A DNA stretch of 11,086 nucleotides from assembly GCA_031275535.1 (NCBI GenBank), contig JAISOR010000243.1, positions 1-11,086 of the forward strand, given 5' to 3'. Shown here piece by piece: positions 5,464 through 11,086 of this stretch. Under the pieces are notes generated by a model. The model saw nothing but the letters and a program-made list of their open reading frames with translations, was not told the DNA's origin and made no database searches. Every line of letters begins with the position of its first letter. The first letter of the stretch is position 1. The position numbers and the translations under genes were made by a program. This DNA is from Treponema sp. (GTDB lineage: Bacteria > Spirochaetota > Spirochaetia > Treponematales > Breznakiellaceae).

Positions 5464-6636
5464 ATGGGTAAAAAGGCTCGTAATATCGCCCTGCGGTTTA
5501 CCCCCCTCCAGGTGGGGTATATTGCCGATTGTATTGAACCCCTAAATGTGGCTTCGGATCTTAAATGGGCCCTGGACTTGACCGCCGCCCGCCCGGATCT
5601 GGAAGTAATCCCCCTGGAGCGGCACGGGGGTATCCTGGGGGTGATCCAGCGTGATACCCTGGAAAAGTTGAGTAATTCCCTGGTAAACCGGGTGGTGAAG
5701 AAAAACCTGGAATCCTATCTAATGCCCATCCAGGAGGTTATTGAGGCCTCCACCTATATAAACAGCGTGGTTGACCGGGGTTTAAAAAACACCCAATGGG
5801 ATGATCCTGCCTGGTATGTGGTGGAACACAAAAAACAGTATTTTGGCATGGTAAACCTCCGGCAGATGCTGGAGTATACCAATGATCTCCGGGATCAGGA
5901 CCTGAAGCGGGCCGGTGAGATTCAGCAGCACCTTTTGGTTAAATCCAGCGTCAACGATAAACGGTTTGAGGTGTTTTTCTATAACCAGATGGCCCATGAA
6001 ATAGGGGGCGATTTTTATAAATCCTTAAAGCTCGATAAGGACCGGTATCTGATTGTCTGTTTTGACGTGGCGGGGAAAAACCTGTCCGGCGCCATGACAA
6101 CCATGGCCCTGGGAGCCTGTTTTGCGACCCTGGAACTTCTGAAACAGCGGCATGAAAACCCGGAAGGGATGACCCGGTTTATCAACGATATGATCCGGGC
6201 GATAAACCCTCCCGACGTCTTTGTTACGGCGGTGCTGTTTTATGTTGATTTTTCCAGCCGTTCCGTGGAGATACACAACTGCGGGTACTCTCCGGTCCTG
6301 GTCTTTGTTCCCGAGGATAACAGGCGGATCATCTGTAAAACCGCCAAGCCCAACCTGCCCCCCCTGGGGCTGGAAGCGGACCTGCGCCCGGATCCTCCCC
6401 AGGTTATTCCGGTTTCCAGGGATCTCCGTATTACCGCCTATTCCGACGGGCTCACGGATATGTCCGATATTTTTGGGGAACGTTTTGGGGAAGAGCGGAC
6501 CCTGGAGTTTCTTAAAAATTTACATTCCATCCCCCTGAATGAGCTGAATAAATCGATAAATACCGAAATTAATGTATGGACAAAGGAAGCGGCCCTGGCG
6601 GATGACGTTACGCTGGTGGACATGCGTTTTAATTAG
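5464..6636 (+). CDS. CBS-domain SpoIIE/RsbU-type PP2C phosphatase, copy 2
   Basis: A 390-residue paralogue of the preceding gene, alignable from end to end with essentially one single-residue gap and more than half the positions identical by eye. It has the same architecture: a CBS-like pair over residues about 12-138 (TPLQVGYIADCIEPLN, ILGVIQRDTLE, YFGMVNLRQMLEY), then the phosphatase domain with GGDFYK (181-186), DVAGKN (201-206), YSDGLTD (326-332) and LADDVTLVD. NCGYSP again replaces the AGH-type motif. Both proteins end in VDMRFN. The ATG is 14 nt from the nearest SD sequence (AAAGGAG, 5443-5449), an unusually long gap with no nearer in-frame start; this may lower expression. The sensor half differs more than the catalytic core, suggesting different inputs with a common or related target. 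Its own promoter lies upstream. Confidence 0.9.
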   Translation: MGKKARNIALRFTPLQVGYIADCIEPLNVASDLKWALDLTAARPDLEVIPLERHGGILGVIQRDTLEKLSNSLVNRVVKKNLESYLMPIQEVIEASTYINSVVDRGLKNTQWDDPAWYVVEHKKQYFGMVNLRQMLEYTNDLRDQDLKRAGEIQQHLLVKSSVNDKRFEVFFYNQMAHEIGGDFYKSLKLDKDRYLIVCFDVAGKNLSGAMTTMALGACFATLELLKQRHENPEGMTRFINDMIRAINPPDVFVTAVLFYVDFSSRSVEIHNCGYSPVLVFVPEDNRRIICKTAKPNLPPLGLEADLRPDPPQVIPVSRDLRITAYSDGLTDMSDIFGERFGEERTLEFLKNLHSIPLNELNKSINTEINVWTKEAALADDVTLVDMRFN

Positions 6637-6644
6637 TTAAACGA

Positions 6645-6678
6645 AGCTGTTCCAAAACTTCAGTTTTTGGAACAAGCT
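6645..6678 (+). other. Hairpin in the gpmI leader
   Basis: GTTCCAAAA (6649-6657) pairs perfectly with TTTTGGAAC (6665-6673) around a 7-nt loop, and AGCT (6645-6648) pairs with AGCT (6675-6678) across a one-base bulge, giving 13 bp in all. It sits between the copy-2 phosphatase stop and the gpmI SD sequence (GAGGAG, 6681-6686). No U-tract follows, so it is not a textbook intrinsic terminator. It could be a partial terminator, an RNA processing/stability site or a palindromic repeat. It ends only 2 nt before the SD sequence. Confidence 0.6.
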
Positions 6679-6691
6679 CAGAGGAGTTCCC

Positions 6692-8374
6692 ATGGTAGAG
6701 GTCTTAAAAAAAAATCCGGCCTGGAAAGGCCGCCGCGGCCCGGTGGTGCTGGTCATCATGGACGGCGTAGGATACGGCAAATACAAGGAAGGCGATGCGG
6801 TAGCCGATTCCAAGATGTATCATCTATCCGCCATAAAGGCCAAGAGCCCGAATACCCGGCTCAAGGCCCACGGGAAGGCGGTGGGCCTCCCCTCGGATGA
6901 TGATATGGGCAACAGCGAGGTGGGGCATAACGCCATGGGCTGCGGCCGGGTCTTTAGCCAGGGAGCCGCCCTGGTTTCCGCCTCCATCGAAACCGGGGCC
7001 CTGTTCCGGGGACAGGCCTGGCAGGAGATCGCCGCCAATGTAAAATCCGGCGGGAATTCCGGCCCCCGGGTCCCCACCCTCCACTTTATCGGCCTTTTCT
7101 CCGACGGTAATGTCCACAGCCACCTGGATCACCTCAAGGCCATGATCCGCCAGGCAAAAAAAGAGGGGGTCCCCCGGGTCCGCGTCCATGTGCTTTTCGA
7201 CGGCCGGGACGTGGGGGAGACCAGCGCCCTGGACTATGTGGACCCCTTTGAGGCCTTCCTCAAAGAAGAGAGTACCGGCGGCTTTGACGCCCGGATCGGT
7301 TCCGGGGGCGGCCGGATGTGGATCACCATGGACCGTTACGGCGCGGACTGGGCCATGGTTGAGCGGGGCTGGAAGACCCACGTCCACGGGGAGGCCCGGC
7401 AGTTTGCGACTGCCCGGGAGGCGGTGGAAACCTACCGCAGGGAAATCCCCGGCATCATCGATCAGGACCTCAAGGAATTTGTCATCGCCGAAGGGGGGAA
7501 ACCCATCGGAACCATCGAAGACGGGGACTCGGTAATCTACTTCAACTTCCGGGGGGACCGGGCCTTGGAGATCACCGCCGCGTTTGAGGAAGACCGGTTT
7601 GATAAATTCGACCGCGGGCGGCGGCCCCGGGTCTGTTATGCGGGGATGATGGAATACGACGGGGATACCCATGTTCCCAAGCGGTACCTGGTAAGCCCCC
7701 CTGCCATAGACCGGACCCTGGGGGAATACCTGGCCGCCAGCGCGGTCAGGACCCTGGCTATCTCCGAAACCCAGAAGTACGGGCACGTAACCTATTTCTT
7801 CAACGGGAACCGGACCGGCAAGTTCGACGACAAGCTGGAGGACTATGTGGAGATAAAGAGCGACGTGGTCCCCTTTGAGCAGCGGCCCTGGATGAAGTGC
7901 GCCGAAATTACCGACGAAGTTCTGGCGGCCATTCCCTCGGGGAACTACGATTTTATCCGGCTTAACTATCCCAACGGGGATATGGTGGGGCATACCGGGG
8001 TGTACCAGGCGGTGGTCTGTTCCATGGAGGGGATGGACCTGCAGCTGGGACGGCTGGCCAAGGCCGTGGAGGAGGCCGGGGCAGTGATGGTGATCACCGC
8101 GGACCACGGCAATTCGGACGATATGTTTGAACATAACAAGAAGACCGGGGCGGTGATCTACAAAGAAGACGGCAGCCCCAAGGCCAAGACCAGCCACAGC
8201 CTTAACCCGGTGCCCTGCATCATCTACGATCCCGAATACCAGGGGGAGTACCAAACCGGGACCGAAGACTGCCTGCGGGAGGGGCTGGGGATCAGTTCCA
8301 TTGCCGCCACCTGCATACACCTTTTGGGGTACCTGCCCCCGGAGGATTATGATCCTTCGTTGTTAAAGTTCTAG
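6692..8374 (+). CDS. gpmI: 2,3-bisphosphoglycerate-independent phosphoglycerate mutase
   Basis: Cytoplasmic glycolytic enzyme interconverting 3- and 2-phosphoglycerate with two metal ions and a phosphoserine intermediate. The 560 residues belong to the alkaline phosphatase superfamily. Landmarks are VIMDGVGYG (metal-binding Asp24), VGLPSDDDMGNSEVGHNAMG with catalytic Ser75, HLIGLFSDG-like HFIGLFSDGNVHSHLDHL, VLFDGRDVGE, GSGGGRMWITMDRY, YFNFRGDRA, SETQKYGHVTYFFNGNR, NGDMVGHTG and TADHGNSDD (Asp471, His472). Length and motifs such as VKAHG-like LKAHGKAVGLPSDD resemble the long plant/trypanosomatid type rather than the shorter enzyme of about 510 residues in Escherichia and Bacillus. The ATG is supported by GAGGAG 5 nt upstream. 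The next gene starts one base after the stop, so the two are very likely co-transcribed and translationally coupled. No dedicated promoter is recognised. Confidence 0.97.
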   Translation: MVEVLKKNPAWKGRRGPVVLVIMDGVGYGKYKEGDAVADSKMYHLSAIKAKSPNTRLKAHGKAVGLPSDDDMGNSEVGHNAMGCGRVFSQGAALVSASIETGALFRGQAWQEIAANVKSGGNSGPRVPTLHFIGLFSDGNVHSHLDHLKAMIRQAKKEGVPRVRVHVLFDGRDVGETSALDYVDPFEAFLKEESTGGFDARIGSGGGRMWITMDRYGADWAMVERGWKTHVHGEARQFATAREAVETYRREIPGIIDQDLKEFVIAEGGKPIGTIEDGDSVIYFNFRGDRALEITAAFEEDRFDKFDRGRRPRVCYAGMMEYDGDTHVPKRYLVSPPAIDRTLGEYLAASAVRTLAISETQKYGHVTYFFNGNRTGKFDDKLEDYVEIKSDVVPFEQRPWMKCAEITDEVLAAIPSGNYDFIRLNYPNGDMVGHTGVYQAVVCSMEGMDLQLGRLAKAVEEAGAVMVITADHGNSDDMFEHNKKTGAVIYKEDGSPKAKTSHSLNPVPCIIYDPEYQGEYQTGTEDCLREGLGISSIAATCIHLLGYLPPEDYDPSLLKF

Positions 8375-8375
8375 C

Positions 8376-11015
8376 ATGGACCTGTATAGCACCGGACTTT
8401 CGGGGCTGGATGAGGTTTTTACGGGCCTCCTGCCGGGGGATAATCTTGTTTTTGAAGTTGATAATATAGAAGATTACCGCCTTTTTGTCCGGGCCTTTAC
8501 GGAGGGGGCCAGGGGGCGGGGAAAGGGCATAGTGTACTTCCGCTTTGCGGATCATCCGGCCCTCCTGGAAGAAGGTTCCGGGGATGCCCATGTCAGGATC
8601 GTCCCCCTGGACCCCCGGCGGGGGTTTGAGTACTTTGTGTCCGATCTGGTCCAGGTGGTGGAGGATAACTCCGCCTCCGCCTGGTTTGTCTTCGACTGCC
8701 TTTCCGGCCTTGTCCAGGACTGGTACTCCGACCGGATGCTGGCCAACTTTTTCCTGGTGGTCTGCCCCTTTGTACTCAAGCTGCGCTCCCTGGCCTACTT
8801 TGCCCTCTACAAGCACCACCATTCCGCCCATGCCACGGACAGCATTTACCAGACCGCCCAGATTATCAGCGAGGTATGGAACCACCGGGGGGCCTATTAT
8901 ATCCAGCCCCAGAAGGTAGACGGCCGCCATTCCCCTACCATGTATATGCTCCATATCCGGCAGGGGGACCGGTTTGTTCCCATTACCAACAGCGCCCTTA
9001 TCGCCGAGGTAGTGGCCTCCGCCAAGGACCCCCTGCTCAGCCTGACCATTCAGCGCTTTGGCCTGTGGATTACCAGCTATCATGAGGGCACCGCCATCCT
9101 GGCCGCCCTGGAACGGGGGGAAAACCGGGAGGCCCAGCGGGACGCCCTCTTTGAGCGGCTCCTCAACATGGTCATCACCCGGCAGCAGAGCTTCCTGCCC
9201 CTGGCGCGGCGCTATTTTGACCTGCCCTATATCCTGGACATCCTGAAACGCCTTATCGGTTCCGGCCTTATCGGCGGCAAGGCCCGGGGCATCCTCCTGG
9301 CCCAGCGGATCCTCCGGGAAAGGGACAGCGCCTGGGAGACCCTCCTGGAACCCCACGACTCGTTTTTTATCGGCTCCGATGTATTCTATACCTATGTGAT
9401 CCGGAATGGCTGCTGGTGGCTCCGGCAGTGGCCGGGCCGGAAAACCGGCCCCATCGAAGAAATCCTCAAGCGGGCCGCCACCGCCCGGGAGCGGATCCTA
9501 AGGGGGGAATTCCTGGATTACATCGTGGTCCAGTTCCAGGAGATGCTGGAATACTTTGGCCAGTCCCCCATCATAGTCCGGTCCAGTTCCATCCAGGAGG
9601 ACAGCTACGGCAACGCCTTTTCCGGCAAATACGAAAGCGTCTTCTGCGCCAACCAGGGCAGCCCCGAAGAACGGCTGGCGGCCTTTCTGGATGCGGTCAG
9701 GACCGTCTACGCCTCTTCCATGAGCGAAGACGCCCTGCTGTACCGGCTGCACCACGGCCTCTTATACGAGGATGAGCAGATGGCCCTCCTGGTCCAGCGG
9801 GTTTCCGGGGATCTCTGGGGAGACTGGTTCTTCCCCCCCGCCGGGGGGGTGGGTTTCTCCTACAATCCCTTTGTCTGGGACCCCGCCATAGATCCCCATT
9901 CGGGGATGCTCCGCATGGTCTTTGGCCTGGGAACCCGGGCGGTGGACCGCATCGACGACGACTATACCCGGATCGTGGCCCTGAACCAGCCCCTGCGGCC
10001 GCCGGGGAAAAACGCCGGGGACCCCTACCGGTATGTGCAGCGGAAGGTGGACCTGATCGACATAGGGGAGAACCGCTTTGTCACCGTATCCATCAAGGCC
10101 GCCCTGACGAGGCTTCCCCCGCGGATCTTAAGCCTCTTTTCCCTTAGGGATGAAGAAGCCGCGCGCCGGGCCCGGGAACTCGGCATGGATGAGAGCGGGG
10201 CCCTGCGGCCGGATTTTAAGGAACTCTTTGAGACCACCGATTTTTGTTCCCGGATGCGGAGTATGCTTGCGGCCCTGGAAGAGGCCTACCGGCATCCGGT
10301 GGATGTGGAATTTACGGTCAACATAGACCACCGGCACGAACCCCCGTCCTACCGGATCAACCTGGTCCAGTGCCGGCCCTTCCAGGTAAAACTGATGGGT
10401 TCCGGGGACATAGGGCTGCTCCCATCCTCCATCCCGGAGGACCGGGTCTTTATCCGCAGCGACGGCCCCATCGTGGGCCGGAGCCTGGCCGCCCCGGTGG
10501 ACCGGCTCATCTATGTATCCCCCGAAGCCTATACCACCCTGGGCGAGGGGGACCGCTACGCCATAGCCCGGCTGGTGGGGGACCTGAGCCACCGGCCCAG
10601 GGCAAAGAAGGATCCGGTTATTATGCTGGTCGGCCCCGGCCGCTGGGGAACCTCGACCCCCGCCATGGGGGTGCCCGTGTCCTTCAACGATATTAAGGGG
10701 GTTTCGGTACTGGTGGAATTGGCGGTCATGCACGCCGGGCTGGTGCCGGACGTATCCCTGGGGACCCACTTCTTCAACGATCTGGTGGAGATGGACATGC
10801 TCTACTTTGCGGTTTTCCCGGACCGGGGAAAAAACAGCTTTTCGGAGGCTTTTTTGAAACGGGCCGCCTCCTTTCTCCACCTTATCCCCCCGGAGAACGA
10901 ACTCTGGGCCCGGACCCTTACGGTCCTGGAACAGGAAGATTCCCCGGGCAAAGGCCGGGAACTCCGTCTCTACGCAGACGCCACCTCCCAATCCGCCCTC
11001 TGCTACGTCCCTTAA
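8376..11015 (+). CDS. KaiC-like / PEP-synthase-type ATP-grasp fusion protein
   Basis: An 879-residue soluble protein with three regions. Residues 1-about 200 look like a KaiC/RadA RecA fold: STGLSGLDEVFTGLLPG at the start, a Walker-B-like FVFDCLS and a late YIQPQKVDGRHS strand pair. The Walker A loop is replaced by EVDNIEDY, with no GKT. Residues about 295-672 are a pyruvate-phosphate-dikinase/PEP-synthase N-terminal ATP-grasp domain: GSGLIGGKARG (about 296), IIVRSSSIQEDSYGNAFSG (about 399), VRTVYASSMSEDALLYR, LLVQRVSG, GGVGFSYNPF, FGLGTRAVDRIDDDY, PVDVEF and LVQCRPF. Residues about 680-860 carry VGPGRWGTST (about 750) and GTHFFNDLVEMDMLYF (about 795), a pattern I recall from large Bacteroidetes PEP/pyruvate-binding proteins. 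The phosphohistidine swivel domain and PEP-binding barrel are absent. There is no SD sequence of note; translation is probably coupled to gpmI. Activity unknown: possibly an ATP-dependent phosphotransferase or a metabolic sensor. Confidence 0.82.
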   Translation: MDLYSTGLSGLDEVFTGLLPGDNLVFEVDNIEDYRLFVRAFTEGARGRGKGIVYFRFADHPALLEEGSGDAHVRIVPLDPRRGFEYFVSDLVQVVEDNSASAWFVFDCLSGLVQDWYSDRMLANFFLVVCPFVLKLRSLAYFALYKHHHSAHATDSIYQTAQIISEVWNHRGAYYIQPQKVDGRHSPTMYMLHIRQGDRFVPITNSALIAEVVASAKDPLLSLTIQRFGLWITSYHEGTAILAALERGENREAQRDALFERLLNMVITRQQSFLPLARRYFDLPYILDILKRLIGSGLIGGKARGILLAQRILRERDSAWETLLEPHDSFFIGSDVFYTYVIRNGCWWLRQWPGRKTGPIEEILKRAATARERILRGEFLDYIVVQFQEMLEYFGQSPIIVRSSSIQEDSYGNAFSGKYESVFCANQGSPEERLAAFLDAVRTVYASSMSEDALLYRLHHGLLYEDEQMALLVQRVSGDLWGDWFFPPAGGVGFSYNPFVWDPAIDPHSGMLRMVFGLGTRAVDRIDDDYTRIVALNQPLRPPGKNAGDPYRYVQRKVDLIDIGENRFVTVSIKAALTRLPPRILSLFSLRDEEAARRARELGMDESGALRPDFKELFETTDFCSRMRSMLAALEEAYRHPVDVEFTVNIDHRHEPPSYRINLVQCRPFQVKLMGSGDIGLLPSSIPEDRVFIRSDGPIVGRSLAAPVDRLIYVSPEAYTTLGEGDRYAIARLVGDLSHRPRAKKDPVIMLVGPGRWGTSTPAMGVPVSFNDIKGVSVLVELAVMHAGLVPDVSLGTHFFNDLVEMDMLYFAVFPDRGKNSFSEAFLKRAASFLHLIPPENELWARTLTVLEQEDSPGKGRELRLYADATSQSALCYVP

Positions 11016-11023
11016 ATCGATTT

Positions 11024-11057
11024 GAAGTGAAGTGTGAGGAGTGGGGTGTGAGGTGGG
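11024..11057 (+). repeat. Second copy of the GTGAAG/GTGGGG repeat
   Basis: Starts 8 bases after the stop of the fusion gene. AGTGAAGTGTGAGG (11026-11039) matches 1745-1758 at 13 of 14 positions, and GTGAGGAGTGGGG (11034-11046) matches 1732-1744 at 12 of 13. As at gpgS, the repeat abuts the 3' end of a gene. The last 29 bases of the window (11058-11086) show nothing recognisable. Confidence 0.7.
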
Positions 11058-11086
11058 TCGAGGGCGGCCTAACGAGTAAAGGCGGT

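Noticed and set aside
6824..8320. A 498-codon open frame antisense to gpmI
   Set aside because: It mirrors the GC-rich third-position pattern of gpmI, has a Gly/Pro/His-rich low-complexity composition, and matches no family; gpmI on the plus strand is unambiguous.
8292..9356. A 354-codon antisense frame over the start of the fusion gene
   Set aside because: Same explanation: a shadow of a high-GC coding region, Gly/Pro-rich and without motifs.
10128..10991. A 287-codon antisense frame over the fusion gene's 3' part
   Set aside because: Composition typical of a shadow frame; the plus-strand protein keeps conserved motifs (LVQCRPF, GPGRWG, GTHFF) throughout.
11014..11023. Perfect palindrome AAATCGATTT after the last stop
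   Set aside because: Ten bases with no loop; too short for a terminator and likely chance.

Overview
The window looks like chromosomal DNA from a spirochaete, most likely a Treponema of the termite-gut type. This is an inference from gene content, a moderately GC-rich composition, and short purine-rich GTGAAG/GTGGGG repeats next to genes. No rRNA, tRNA, CRISPR array, transposase or phage gene is visible. The organism call is moderate confidence only.

Layout. (1) 1-1502, minus: the first 500 codons of a lipoprotein with Ig-like modules; it runs off the left edge. (2) 1503-1820: an AT-rich stretch with a weak promoter candidate, then a purine-rich repeat cluster that forms a 20-base inverted repeat with the 3' end of the next gene. 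(3) 1821-4044, minus: an overlapping pair, a glucosyl-3-phosphoglycerate synthase (gpgS) behind an M20-peptidase-like protein whose metal site looks degraded. (4) 4045-4189: a compact divergent promoter region in which both predicted -10 elements sit right beside the Shine-Dalgarno (SD) sequences. (5) 4190-6636, plus: two tandem paralogues, each a CBS-type sensor region followed by a SpoIIE/RsbU-type PP2C phosphatase; the second has its own extended -10 promoter. (6) 6692-8374, plus: a long, plant/trypanosomatid-like cofactor-independent phosphoglycerate mutase (gpmI) behind a leader hairpin. (7) 8376-11015, plus: an 879-residue protein starting one base after the gpmI stop. It joins a P-loop-less KaiC/RadA-like domain to a conserved PEP-synthase-type ATP-grasp domain and a GPGRWG/GTHFF domain, with no phosphohistidine swivel domain. 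(8) 11016-11086: a short tail with a second copy of the purine-rich repeat.

How they may work together. gpgS consumes 3-phosphoglycerate, gpmI interconverts 3- and 2-phosphoglycerate on the way to PEP, and the large protein carries a PEP/pyruvate-dikinase-type ATP-binding domain. The neighbourhood therefore centres on lower glycolysis and the phosphoglycerate node, with two CBS phosphatases that could report adenylate or stress state. The enzyme assignments rest on sequence motifs; the idea of a joint regulatory system is inference.

The best candidate for something undescribed is the KaiC-like/ATP-grasp/GPGRWG fusion tightly coupled to gpmI. The tandem CBS phosphatases are next.
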